Shown here in pieces: positions 25,095 through 36,631 of a DNA stretch of 64,000 bases. Below the pieces are notes generated by a model that was given only the letters and a program-made list of their open reading frames with translations, did no database searches and was not told the DNA's origin. The position numbers and the translations under genes were made by a program. Within the stretch, counting starts at the first letter, position 1, and each line of letters opens with the position of its first letter. Source of the stretch: Acanthacorydalis orientalis. Its lineage: Eukaryota > Arthropoda > Insecta > Megaloptera > Corydalidae. The stretch covers positions 13,624,026 to 13,688,025 of the forward strand of contig CM068321.1 of the NCBI GenBank assembly GCA_034766995.1, read 5' to 3'.

Positions 25095-25113
25095 TGTATG
25101 TATGTGTGTTTAT
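25006..25113. repeat. (TACA)n-(TA)n-(TGTA)n microsatellite
   Basis: Long compound array: four or five TACA units, about 70 bp of TA, then TGTA units. The two ends are reverse complements of each other. Confidence 0.95.
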
Positions 25114-27316
25114 ATGTGCTAGCACTCATTTGATTTTCATACGTGCATAGCGAAGAGAAATTAAGTTCAAGCGAAACAAGTATCATATTAAAATAAATAT
25201 GCAAATATGACAAAGATAACGCGATGGTATTAATGTAGATAACTGGATGAATTTTCATAAAAAAAGGAACTAGTATTTAAGAAAGCGGTATTCTGCCACT
25301 TTCGTAACGGTGATTCTGATTCTCGGGAAGAAGATAAATAGGACAATTCTTTAAGATGTATAACTTCACTTTCGTTTACTATACCAATAAGTGATTCATT
25401 TCTTAAAAAAATATCATCACAAATCGTACAATGTTTTTAATACAAATAACTAAAATAAATATTGCGTTCATTTTAAACACAATCACCTTAAACTTGTGAC
25501 ATGTAAAATCGTTTTAAAATAAAAATAATATATATATAATTTAAAAAACAGGCAATTAGGTTCTAACAAACAGTTATTGAACATACGGCACAATAATTTT
25601 CTTAATGAATGGTACACTTGCACTAATAGTCTTAATTATTCCAGATCCCTATTTGGGCATTATTCAATGATACTTGTACTTGAAACGCGGTATTGGTACC
25701 TCAGAAGTGTACATAAAAAGAAAAAACGAGATCTATTAGTAAAACTACGTCATAAAGTAAGAAAAAATTATAGAATTTTTACTAAAAACTTGTCTTCAAA
25801 GAATCGACATAAAAATTATACACTCAGTATTAGATTCACGTTTGTATTCATTCTTTACATTATCATTTGTTACATTATATGTTATCAAAATCAGAGCTCG
25901 AAGTGAGTTTTATTATTCAATGAAAAGTGATATGTGACACATACTTAGATTATAATCTATAAAAGACATAAATTAACCACTAATCTAGAACTGTTTCGTT
26001 AAATAATTAATATTAAAGATTATCCAGAAAATAATACAAAAGTCTATAGTTCTAAATATACACAAGTTGAAAAAGATACCATAAAATATACTAAAATTCT
26101 AAAAATTGTTATATTCAATGACAGACATCAAAAATATTATTAGAAATAATTGGAATTTTATTACAACGCTTATCCATACACAATTTTATAACAATAAATA
26201 TATATATATATATATATTATAACAATACTAATACACAATAATAATATTTTTTGTAGACTATTCTCTTTACTTATTTTAAAATCTCAGCTAAATCATTTAA
26301 CATTCTTGATTGTTTAATAACAGACACACAAAAAAAACAGGATTGTAATAATAATATTCATTAAAATTACTTTAAAAGAAAAAAATTGAAATCGTTTGAG
26401 AATATATCTGTTTATAAATATTAATGAAAAAACAGAGAACGTTATATATATATATATATACAGTATGTACAGCCAAAATCCTAATAGTAATAACAATATT
26501 CAAATTTGATTGAAAATAATTATTTTAAGATAATGTTGGGAATAAAAGAATCGGGAATATTCATAAAAGTTCAAATTCATAAAAGTTCAAATTCATAAAA
26601 CGTCGTATGAACTACCTTACTACAATTACTACAAGAACGGTGTGTAGAAAAAGTACATAAAAATGAATCTATAATTTGATTTCTCATAAGAAAAATATTC
26701 AAATTATATCACATTATAATTATGGATAATGACACAATTTAGTAAGTACAATTATAAAAGAATAGTGCAATATAAATATGAAAAAGATTGTATTATAAAA
26801 AATGAACTGATTTATTTATCTATTTTAGAACTATTTTCTGATCTTTCCTAAATATCACTCATTTTGATTTCTGAAAAAATTCGCTCACAGAAAAATATTT
26901 AGAAATAATTGTTACAATTAAAAAGTTAATTTTTACTATTTCTATATTGAATAAGTTCAAGAAGAATATATACTATGCAGTAAAAATTCACAACTATAAT
27001 GTTGTTATTAAGAAACTGTTTGATTTATAAATTTACTGAAAAAAACGTTGTGTTGACCGGTGATGTTCAACCGGTAACTAATATATACGTTGATAGACCA
27101 CAAATTAATACATCCATAAAAAAATTATATGAATTAACATTATTTCGTTATTCTTTCCGTTCAATATTATTAAAATATAACACAAAGACTGTCTTTCCGA
27201 TAAGAATATTGGTGATTGGCTTATAATAGCTGTATTGCCATACATTTTAACTTGAAAACTTATCAAAAAATGTATAATTTCAAGTACTACTATTTTTACT
27301 AGTAACTTTCTTAAAC
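25114..27316. other. AT-rich desert, no gene seen
   Basis: The 109-codon frame at 25577-25906 (plus) has no family resemblance. Contains short TA tracts near 26198-26219 and 26442-26462 and the 16-bp tandem repeat at 26561-26600. The 75-codon frame 26999-27226 is unrecognised. Confidence 0.6.
26561..26600. repeat. 16-bp tandem repeat, 2.5 copies
   Basis: TCATAAAAGTTCAAAT occurs twice perfectly and then half again (TCATAAAA). A small local duplication. Confidence 0.9.
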
Positions 27317-27501
27317 AGTTTTAACAGTGGCGCATGATCCTATGGGCAAAAAGAGCAATTTCCTGAGACTTCCAACAACAGGGGGGGAGTCACAAACCAA
27401 TCTTTTATAAACTCATTACTGTAGTGCAACACTGTATATGGAGCCCCCTAATTCAAATTTTCCTGGGCTCCATGAAGCTATAACGCGCCACTGAGTTTTA
27501 A
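27317..27501. mobile_element. hAT-type MITE with 8-bp target duplication
   Basis: A 169-bp element (27325-27493) starts CAGTGGCGCATGAT and ends ATAACGCGCCACTG, giving a 9-bp perfect terminal inverted repeat extended with mismatches. It is flanked by identical 8-bp duplications AGTTTTAA (27317-27324 and 27494-27501). An 8-bp duplication with CAG-start termini is the hallmark of the hAT superfamily. No transposase is encoded, so it is a non-autonomous element. The interior is more GC-rich, with a G7 run and GGAGCCCCC. The intact duplication and termini suggest a fairly young insertion. Confidence 0.93.
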
Positions 27502-27779
27502 AATAATTGTGTGATATTCACAAATTAAGTATGTTTACAAATATAAGCACATTTTTTATTTTGCCTCTATAATATTATTTATTATACTGTTTTCAAAAAG
27601 AAAGTTCAGTTAAAAAATGTTGAATAGTATAGGTAATCTTGAAAACCAAAAAGATACAATATCATTATTAAAGATAATGTTAAATTCAGATTAAACAGTA
27701 AAATTTATTTCTTCGCTAGCATCTTTCATTTTTTTATGATTGTTTTATGAATGAACTCATCAGTAACAAAAATTATTTT
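27502..27779. other. AT-rich spacer
   Basis: No gene or motif recognised between the hAT-type MITE and fold-back copy B. Confidence 0.6.
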
Positions 27780-28177
27780 TCGCGAATTAATTTTTCGCTT
27801 CTCCATGAACAATATAAAACTGTCTGATACAATAATGTTATAATGGATTATTGTTGTATTCTAGACAATAAGTTAGATCAAATAAATATAAATAGGAATA
27901 AAAAAATAATTAGAAGAAAAGAATTTTAGCTGACAGAAAAACGCTACATAAATATTTAAGTATAAAAAATAGATTTATATAGGAAACATTTGATTAAAAA
28001 AATCGATTTTTTATAACTTATTGATTTAAATATGATAATATCGCCATTAAGTGGATCGCTGTCGTCATAAGAAACAATTAAAATTAATAAATAATCAATT
28101 ATTAAACATTTTTGATCAAAATTTTTCTTTATAATTTGTAAGGAAATGAAAAAATTATTTGTGAAAGTGACTAGCCA
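27780..28177. mobile_element. Fold-back MITE family, copy B
   Basis: The left arm (about 27780-27862) has the GAATTAATTTTTCGC...CTCC block and GGATTATTGTTG. The right arm (about 28040-28177) has AATAATCAATTATTAAACA, TTTTTGATCAAAATTTTTC and the terminal GTGAAAGTGACTAGCCAC. The arms are inverted relative to each other around a longer loop than in other copies. Confidence 0.75.
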
Positions 28178-29863
28178 CTTTTCCAAAAATTATATAATAA
28201 TCTAAAAGTACATCTAATATAAAACGTTTATTGATAACCATAACTAAATATTACTTTTTCCATGTATTTTTTATTAATTTCTAAAATCTTGCCTTGTTCA
28301 TATAATTTATATGTATATATATATAATGTTATCTATTTTTCTCTTCTATTTCTGAATTTCAAAATACTATCGCGATACTTATTTTAAACCATGAACAAAA
28401 TTGTATAGAGAAAATTATTTTTGATTTTTATAAATCAAAAAACGGAAACAGTGTAACCAAATGTAATATAAAAGAAAGCATTAGATCATTAATTATATTG
28501 TGTAAGACTTCATTTTTCAACTTTTTCTATTTTATTGAACCCAATTTCTTGTTATTAATTATAAAATGCTTAAATCATTATTCAATAATACTTCCAATTA
28601 GATCATTTCAAATATTTCAGTTCCAAATTCAAAAGTTCCCTTTTCACCCTATAAAATTCCATATCACAATTTCTAAATTGTGTACACTGAAGATCCTCAT
28701 CCTTATTTTTTTGTTTACAAAAATTTTAATGAATCTCTTTAAAATGTACTTTATTCAAAGATCCTTCAAAACACTGAAAATGTGTATTATATTCAAATAA
28801 CGCAAAAAAAGTTTTTTTACTGTAACTAATTCGCTTTTAAAAATTGTAATTCAAGATCTTAATTATTACCGCAAAACTTTTATTTTTAAATTCAGAAATT
28901 TGTATCTATATTCTGAGAATAATGTTTCCATCTAAATGTATATTAACAATATCAAAATACAATACTACTTACACAGTTTAATAAAGAATATTCTATGACT
29001 GTTCAATAAAGGATATTAATTTATTTGTGAAAAAAAAACTACTTTGTTCAGTTATCCATTTATTATCCCAAACTAAAAAAAATTGTTTACTGCTCATACT
29101 TATTTTTTTCATTTAAAACCCTTTAACACTTCAATTAATGTGAATCACTACATATTTGTCATACCTTTTTTTAAAGATTGTTCTGAGAAACCCGACACAT
29201 GTGTCATATCCCCTTTTATAAAAAGTATGGTTGTCTCAAAATCTAGCTAATCAATTTAAATTATATTAATCGAAAAATGCATAATTATTGATAACAACTA
29301 TTTTAATTATTTTATTTTCGATATTTTGCATTTATGTCAATATTGACTTATATTTAAGTTAAAGGGAATCTTTTCTTACTTAAAAAATAAATATTTTGTT
29401 ACTAAACTTGACATATTCATTACTTACTGAATAAAGTAAATACTACTATTACAACCTCAAAGAAATTAATGATAGCTTCGTGAGTAAAAATATAAAAAAA
29501 ATTATAGTAAAAGTAAATTATAAAAAAATAAAATATGAAAGAAGAAGACCTACGAGTCTTACTAGCCAAATAGGTTTCACTTTTGCTACAATATTAAAAG
29601 AAGTTGAAATAATCGACCTGGATCATCCTTTGAAGAAATGTATCAATTTTGTACTGATGAATTAAAAAATTATTTAGTAAATAAATTTATTGCCAGGGAA
29701 CATTATAGAACTGAGAAAAAAGTAATGTAAATGTCAATTAAGAATATATTGAAAAATTACTCAAAAAACTGTTTGTAAACTTCACAATTTGAATTCATAA
29801 TAGATAAAAAAAGAGACGAGTAATACATTTTTTTATTTCAATAATTCTTTCATTCAAATCAGC
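28178..29863. other. AT-rich desert, no gene seen
   Basis: Frames at 28498-28800 (100 codons, plus) and 29480-29665 (61 codons, plus) are unrecognised; the second has a less biased stretch (RRPTSLTSQIGFTF) but no family match that I can name. Confidence 0.6.
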
Positions 29864-30006
<143 letters not shown>

Positions 30007-30109
30007 CATTTATATATAAATTAACATAATTCCAATTAAACAGCCTCAATTTCATTCCGAGTACTTGTTCTCAATTGACACAAATTAATAAAAAGTGATA
30101 CCGAAATAG

Positions 30110-30535
30110 GTATTTCTTTCTTAATCAAACGATTTTACGCGTGAGTCGATTTCCTCAGAATGCTTCTACAATATAATACATAGTTTCAGCGAGTCGGTAT
30201 GTGTGTGAATGTGAGTGTGTATATAATATGTGGCGCGCGTGCGACCACAAACGAGCGGCAGCATTCGCGACTCTCATCTGAGACTATGTCTAAAAATAAC
30301 CAGTCGAGTCATGACCATCAAGTGACGTTGCAATAATCGACCGAGCACAGTGGCAGCATCAACAGTGTTGATCTTTTCTGTTGTATTCATCACGTATAGA
30401 AAAATATAGCAAGGAGTGCGCGTCGTTGTGTTCTTGAGGTGGGGTATTCGGTACACGAAAATTGCAACGTGGTGATGGAATTTTCGATCGAGACGAAACG
30501 AATTAATATGGAGGGGAAAATGTGTTAGAACGATA
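30110..30535. promoter_or_regulatory. GC-elevated island, candidate promoter or first exon
   Basis: A CpG-containing block (GGCGCGCGTGCGACC, GAGCGGCAGCATTCGCG) preceded by TATATAA (30220-30226). A 17-codon ATG frame at about 30475-30528 (MEFSIETKRIN...) ends at TAG before the next TA array; a longer frame without family resemblance runs on the minus strand (30274-30456). The combination of TATA-like box, CpG-rich block and short upstream-type frame fits a transcription start with 5'-UTR, but no splice donor can be assigned confidently. Confidence 0.4.
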
Positions 30536-30552
30536 TTATGATTGAATAATTG

Positions 30553-30590
<38 letters not shown>

Positions 30591-30618
30591 ATATATATAT
30601 ATGTATGTATGTGTATGT
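30553..30618. repeat. (TA)n-(TGTA)n microsatellite
   Basis: TA blocks interrupted by GTATG and ending in TGTA/TG units. Confidence 0.95.
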
Positions 30619-30986
30619 TTTTATATTTTATATATATCTCGGAAGAATGACACAGAATCGGTTATAGGCAAAGCATTTATATACACAGTATGACACTTAC
30701 ATAGACATTGTGTTTCTATAACATTACAGTTTCAAATTTCATGTAAAAAAACTAATTGTAATAAAATGAAGCAATTAGAAAAAATGCATGCACTTATTAC
30801 AGTTATACCATATGTATTTATATAACAGACTTTAAATATGAATATTCGAACATTATTTAAAAATTTAATATCTTTTATTTAATTGTATTTCTCTTGTACA
30901 AGGTCACATTTTAAAATTAACTAGAAGACTATTTTTTCTTCAATTTTTTTAAGAAAAATACAATCAAACAAAAAAATATATTTTAC

Positions 30987-30988
<2 letters not shown>
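30619..30988. other. AT-rich spacer
   Basis: Nothing recognised between the two TA arrays. Confidence 0.6.
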
Positions 30989-31053
<65 letters not shown>

Positions 31054-31055
31054 CA
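30989..31055. repeat. (TA)n tail of RTE-type copy
   Basis: A TA array abutting the 3' end of the minus-strand retrotransposon, with one GTATATATATACAC interruption on the element side. It is the counterpart of the array at 20570-20652 beside the other copy. Confidence 0.92.
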
Positions 31056-31811
31056 CATATCAGCAGCAGCATCCTCTCTCAATCCACTGCTGGATAAAGA
31101 CCTCTTCCATAACTTTCCATTTTGTACGATTGAATGCCTCTTTTCCAATGATTTTCAATAACATTTTTAATTTCCTTATCCCATCTGTTCATTGGTGTTT
31201 TTCTTAGTCTTTTTATATTCCTTGGTTTCCAGTTAATAATTTCTGTTGACTATCGGTTGTCTTCTCTTTTTGCAACATGCCTCATCTATTTCCATTTTAG
31301 ACTCTTTACTCCTCTTATTACATCTATGATCCCCGTCTGTTTTCATATCCATTCTATTCTTTTCCAGTCTCTTCTTGTTATTCCTAGCATGCATCTTTCC
31401 ATACTTCTCTGTGTTGTTTGGAGTCTTTGTATGATTTTGGCATTAAGCATCAATGTTTCGCTGCAGTAGGTAAGGACTAGTGGTATACATTGATCAAATA
31501 GTTTTTTCTTCAAATAGAATGGGATTGTTAATTTAAATATCGAGGCGTTTCGTCCAATTGAGCTCCATCTCATTTTTATTCATCTGTTTACTTCTTTAAT
31601 GTATGATCCATTTTTGCTGATAAGCTAACCTAGATAGACATACTTCATGTATTTCTGTTTCTTTTATTTCAATTTTCTTCGGGCAGACAAACCCATTGAA
31701 CAACACTTTAGTCTGTACGTGGTTCATGTATAGGTCATTTTTTGACTGGCATCATCTAATTCTTCTATCTTTTTTTGTAGTTCTTCCAGAGTAATTGCGA
31801 AGATAACGATA

Positions 31812-31812
<1 letters not shown>
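31056..31812 (-). mobile_element. RTE-type non-LTR retrotransposon fragment
   Basis: The minus strand carries the 3' part of an RTE-like element, truncated at its 5' side where a TA array begins (31813). Recognisable in order: IVIFAITLEELQKKIEEL just after the reverse transcriptase catalytic YADD position, KKLFDQCIPLVLTYCSET, QTTQRSMERCMLGITRRD, RLRKTPMNRWDKEI, and the C-terminus EAFNRTKWKVMEEVFIQQW ending at TGA (31062-31060). These are the post-catalytic palm, thumb and C-terminal segments of RTE-clade polyproteins. Several frameshifts and stops make it dead. A second 3' end lies at 20461-20569 on the other strand. Confidence 0.88.
31060..31812 (-). pseudogene. Reverse transcriptase C-terminal pseudogene
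   Basis: The longest intact piece is the 76-codon frame at 31343-31573. The catalytic YADD motif itself is lost at the truncation; the sequence immediately after it survives. In-frame stops occur after KKIEELDDASQKMTYT and after RRDWKRIEWI; a frame change separates the thumb from the C-terminal EEVFIQQW segment. Confidence 0.85.

Positions 31813-31849
<37 letters not shown>
31813..31849. repeat. (TA)n at the truncated 5' side of RTE copy
   Basis: The TA array starts precisely where RTE homology stops, so the copy sits between two TA arrays, as does the copy at 20461-20569. Confidence 0.92.
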
Positions 31850-31850
<1 letters not shown>

Positions 31851-33363
31851 GTTCGTATGTAAAAAGAAAGAGACAAAAGTTCCATTATTTAATGAATATT
31901 TTGTTTCAATTATGAGCTTTTATACATTTAACGTTTTTGTTTTTTTTTAGTTACAAAGAATAACAGAGAAATACATCATAAGCAGCTAAAACACATTCTA
32001 ACAACTACCAAAAATTATTGAATCTATTTCTATTGATGTTATTGAACAGTAAAAAAAAAAAATTTAGTACAATTTTACCACTCTTTCGATCCAAAATAAA
32101 TCATTCAAGATGCAATTCTTCTTATACACATTGATATAATTTTTTATATCAATTTTCGACTACGACCTCATCTGACTTATTTTTTTCGATTTTTAATATT
32201 TCCTGACAACCGAAAAAACTCAAATTCAGACTTTTTATACATGGAAGTTATACTAAAGTGAAACGAAAAGGTCAGACAACCAGGAATTATATCATTAAAG
32301 AGTAAAATAAATGTTTTTAACAAAATTATTCAAAAAAATTTCTTCAAAAATCCAATTATTCGAAAAAAAATGTTATAATCATTTTTGAAACTAATCTATC
32401 CTGATCTAATCTGGCTAAACCTAACAAAATTTGATTATATTTAACCAGATCCAATTAATTATTACAGTCTTGACCAGATTTTGCAGGACCTCAAAAGTAT
32501 ACTTTAAATTTTGTAAAATTCGGTTTTCAAGAAATGTATAGAAGAGCTTTTCTGCTACGAAAAAAATGAAAATGTACGTTCTATATTTAGCTTATATAAA
32601 AGAAATTTAACTCATTAATTATTGTTAAAACATGTTCATAAACGAATAATATTTTTAATTGAATAAATAGAGAAAAAAAGTATTATTTGAAAAATATATT
32701 AATGATCAAGAATAAAAGCCTAGTAAATTATAAAAAATAAAATAAATCAAGTAGAATTCTAGGAATGTATTTTGTCATTCCTAATATTATTTGTATAATC
32801 TCATTGATTTTTACAATAATATAATTAAATCCATCTTACTTTCATGCATACTCTTCTAATGATCTACATCAGTCCACAATTAGCGTAATAAATACAGATT
32901 CAGTTCATGTCAGTTCTCAACGCATTAATATTTTCAAACTGGCTTCTTCTATTATACTCACAAAGTATTCATAAGATTAATATCTGTCCTTTGAACGAAT
33001 ATGCTCATTAACCGAAAATATACATTATATAAAGTTGTATATAACTTATATTTAAAAATCATTGTTTTAATTAAATCGAAGTTTTTCTTTAACTCTCAAG
33101 AATATTTGTTTTATATATCAATAATTAACGGACAAACAAAATATGTTGTATATAATAATGAATCATTTATGAAATAAAAACAGAAATACTTCTTTACTTA
33201 AAAATATCTACTGATACAAGAGAATGATTCAAATTTTTTTAATTTTCCTGAAAACCGTTGCATTGTTATCGTTAGATTTTTCATCAGTGAAAATAATAAT
33301 AATGAATAAAATTTAATAAATCTATTACAATACAATATTTTGATATTTGCACATAATGATTAG

Positions 33364-33408
33364 ATATATATATATATATATATATATCTAAATAGTAATA
33401 TATATATA

Positions 33409-33447
<39 letters not shown>
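33364..33447. repeat. (TA)n array in blocks
   Basis: Three TA blocks separated by TCTAAATAGTAA and ACTA, giving a partly palindromic arrangement. Confidence 0.93.
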
Positions 33448-33449
<2 letters not shown>

Positions 33450-33541
33450 TTTAAAATAATTAGTTCAACATAAAAAAGATTTCAATAAACAGGATATAAA
33501 TAATTAGGTTGTCATAACCTGCAGTATAAATTGTATCATTC

Positions 33542-33542
<1 letters not shown>

Positions 33543-33591
<49 letters not shown>
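33543..33591. repeat. Pure (TA)n array
   Basis: Uninterrupted TA, about 95 bp from the preceding array. Confidence 0.95.
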
Positions 33592-33594
<3 letters not shown>

Positions 33595-34213
33595 GAATTA
33601 TTTAAAAAATACGCAATACAAATCACAACAATTGTGATTCAAATACATAATACTCTTTATCAGAGTAGTAAGTATAGTAAATACTGTTACGAACATAAAC
33701 AATCACATTTTAGTAAAACGAATCGATAAGTGAGAGCCTGCACTGATGAACCGTACGTGTGTACATAAATAAATAATTGGGAAATAATAAGTCGTTTCAA
33801 TGACAGTGTTCTTTTTTTAACGGAGGTGTTAAGTCATCATATTCATGTGCAATGCAAAGAGATTTATAAAATGTAATAGAGTACGTTTCTCTGCTTATTT
33901 TTAGAAAAAAGCTGGCATATAATTAAACATACAAAAATATCTTGTTTAAACTACTGCACTGTGTTAAATATATTATGTATATTTAACGTTGAAGTTCAGT
34001 GTTGTGTCTATGATTGTTAATGAATTGTATATTTAAAAACACCGACGAGTTTGAATGTACAATTACATATTTAAAACATAGTTTTAATTACAATCTTTTT
34101 TTTGAAAATAAACTAGTATAGTTATTTTTTATTATACTGGCAATAAAATTACTTTCAGAAATATTATTGTAGAGAATGAGCACAAAGGTTATAAAGCATA
34201 GAAGTTTTTTGTA

Positions 34214-34215
<2 letters not shown>

Positions 34216-34248
<33 letters not shown>

Positions 34249-34292
34249 CCTTGCATAAAAAGAAACAGAGCAAGAGAGAGAGAGAGAGAGAG
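34216..34292. repeat. (TA)n with nearby (GA)n
   Basis: TA array (34216-34248) followed after about 23 bp by a pure (GA)n run (34272-34292). Confidence 0.9.
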
Positions 34293-35213
34293 AAAAAGGA
34301 TAGATAATTCAAATATTCAAGACTATATTTATTTTAGTTATCAAACATTTCAGATCTTTAAGACCAATTTAATAAAAAAAACAACTATTTTAATAAATAA
34401 AAATATAATATTTGTTCTAATTTGTATTTTTCGGGTATTTTAATGTCAAATAGGATTGTTTTAATAATGTTGTAGATATGACAAATATATAATTTAATAG
34501 ATTTATTTTTTTATTTCAACTTACTTTTAAGACTTCAAATAACTGAAAACATTACTTGGCTTTAGAAAAAATACAAAATAAAGATTATATATATATAAAT
34601 AAATAAATCTTAATTTTGATAACATTATCTTGTAATAATTTCGATATTTGAAAACTGCTAAATATTTTTTATGTATTTCCATACAGTGAATTTAAAAACC
34701 TAATCAGATTATTTATATCACTTATACATTTTTACAAATATAAACAAAGACTTATTTGACGGAATCAGAGTCTTTTCATTTTTAACAGACAAGTTAAACG
34801 ATATTGGATAATTTTTCATGTACTGTTACTAAATGTATTCTTAGCTTTCATGCAAGTTAGTTTCTTTTTCAAATACAAGGAAATTTTTGAACAAAATGAT
34901 ATATAACAAACATGAATGGTTATTATATAGAGAATCGAGAACACAGATATTTTACTAGGTCACAAAGAATACATCAAGTGTCTATGTTTTCTTTATAAAT
35001 GTGATAAACCAGATAGAATATAACACTATTAAAAAATTGACCTATCATAAATACTTAACGCCCGGATTTAAAAAATAAAAAAATTAAATTTGTACCAGAA
35101 ATATTGAAAACATTTTATAAATATAAACAGTTTATTATATAAACAATCAAAAAAAAATGTGAATATTATTTAAAAAAAATACTAATATATGTCACAATAT
35201 AGAGTTCTAGCAT

Positions 35214-35426
35214 CTTGACTAAATTTATTTTCACAAAAGATTTTTTTACTTAAACCGCTCGAAGATTGAAAGATTTTTCTTTAACTTAGTGCTTAGGCAT
35301 CGTGCATAAGCAATAATCAGAAATGATCAAAAATCATTTATTAAACATATTTGATCAACATTTATCTTTGTGGTTCACAGAGTGAAAAATTAATTCATTT
35401 GTCAAAGTAAATTCAGCCACAATAGC
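35214..35426. mobile_element. Fold-back MITE family, copy C (left arm deleted)
   Basis: A short left terminus (GACTAAATTTATTTTCAC) is followed closely by a nearly complete right arm: AAATGATCAAAAATCATTTA, TTTGATCAACATTTATC, GTGAAAAATTAATTCATTTG and the terminus TTCAGCCACAA followed by TA. An internal deletion derivative of about 210 bp. Confidence 0.8.
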
Positions 35427-35872
35427 AGAGCTGTATTGTGTAAAGAAATCTTATTTGGTAATAAGACATAGTGTAACTGCTAATGAAATATAATTTGTTT
35501 TTTATACCAAAGGAAAAATATAAATGGTATAAAAACTGTTATTTTCATTGTTAATTTTTTAAAAGTATTTATTTTCGGAAGAAGATAACATATATCGTAA
35601 ATGCCAACTCGAATCCATATACATTAGTCAAAAACCCACACACGATCCATTTCTTTTTTATTATATTAATTTATTGCAATTAATATAGATAATATTTAAT
35701 CGACTATTAATTAAAAATCCAAACCAAAGCAATCCAGCAAAAGTAAAGTAGCGGCTTGTATGTAAAAAATATGATTAAACAATATTATATGTTAAAATAA
35801 TTTACGACAATACAAATATATTAATAACCAAAAATAAATAAATACAGTTTCAGTATGTTATTAAATGAATCA
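35427..35872. other. AT-rich spacer
   Basis: No gene, repeat array or motif cluster recognised. Confidence 0.6.
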
Positions 35873-36043
35873 TTATGTGTTGATACAATAATAAGTGTAG
35901 GCAGCCGAACGGTACTCTCTCGGATTGCATTTGATATAAGAAGGTGGTAAATGACAGTCAACATATCTTATTGTAAAGTAACAAGTAGGAAGAATGCCTA
36001 CGACTTGAAAAAATAATAATAAACAAACAGAGCAACATTTTGT
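35873..36043 (-). other. Cysteine-rich coding-like segment, possible orphan exon
   Basis: The minus strand has a 56-codon open frame bounded by TGA and TAA, with no ATG. After an acceptor-like run (TTTATTATTATTTTTTCAAG ending at 36004) it reads VGILPTCYFTIRYVDCHLPP and continues through SYIKCNPREYRSAAYTYYC to a TAA at 35875-35873. Four cysteines, prolines and mixed codon use are unlike the Ile/Lys/Asn/Tyr frames that chance gives here. I do not recognise a family. GTAGGCA (35897-35903) and TGCCTAC (35995-36001) also form an inverted repeat, so a short element is an alternative. Confidence 0.35.
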
Positions 36044-36334
36044 TCATATGCTTGAAATTGAATTCTACAATCTTGTTTCTAGGTTATGTTACGTTTAGTT
36101 ACTTATAATGGGTTTGATTTCGAACTAACTGTAAATTATTACAAATCAGGATAAAAGTTTTGTAATCTTCAAAAAGCAGTATATGGATTTCTAAAAAAAG
36201 TATTGAACAAAAAACGAATTAAATTTGAAAGCTATTGTTTTTTCAATACAATATTTTCAGAGTTCTCTCGTTTTTTTTTGAATTATGAATAAAAAGTCAT
36301 ATTAACTATAATATATTTTAATGAAAATATTTAT
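36044..36334. other. AT-rich spacer
   Basis: Nothing recognised. Confidence 0.6.
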
Positions 36335-36631
36335 TTCCAAAAATGAGTTAAATTCTTGCCCTACCAACCATAAAATTTCTCTCTAATCATTATTGATCAT
36401 TTTTTGTTTGTTGCATAAGCACAATTTCAATGATCAATCTCAAAGCAATCATATAAAGGAAAATTACAGATATTTTTCTGTATATTATCAATCTAAGGAT
36501 GATGACATTGCAATTGAAACGCAGGTAAGCAACAATAAAAATTAGCAATAATAATTTTTGAATAGAACATTTTTGTGGTTTGTAGACAGAATATAAATCA
36601 TTTGTGAAAATAAATTTAATCATATTGTCAG
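36335..36631. mobile_element. Fold-back MITE family, copy D
   Basis: A full-length copy of about 297 bp. The left arm has TCATTATTGATCATTTTTTG, ATAAGCACAATTTCAATGAT; the centre has GATGATGACATTGCAATTGA; the right arm has TTTTTGTGGTTTGTAGACAG and TCATTTGTGAAAATAAATTT. The 83-codon minus-strand frame over it (36390-36641) is a by-product. Confidence 0.85.

Larger units (their letters stand above)
31850..35213. other. AT-rich desert with TA arrays
   Basis: Arrays at 33364-33447 and 33543-33591, and a TA plus (GA)n pair at 34216-34292. A slightly richer patch near 33720-33760 is too short to call. No gene seen. Confidence 0.65.

Noticed and set aside
25577..25906. 109-codon plus-strand frame
   Set aside because: Basic then hydrophobic, AT-driven codons, no motif and no splice or promoter context.
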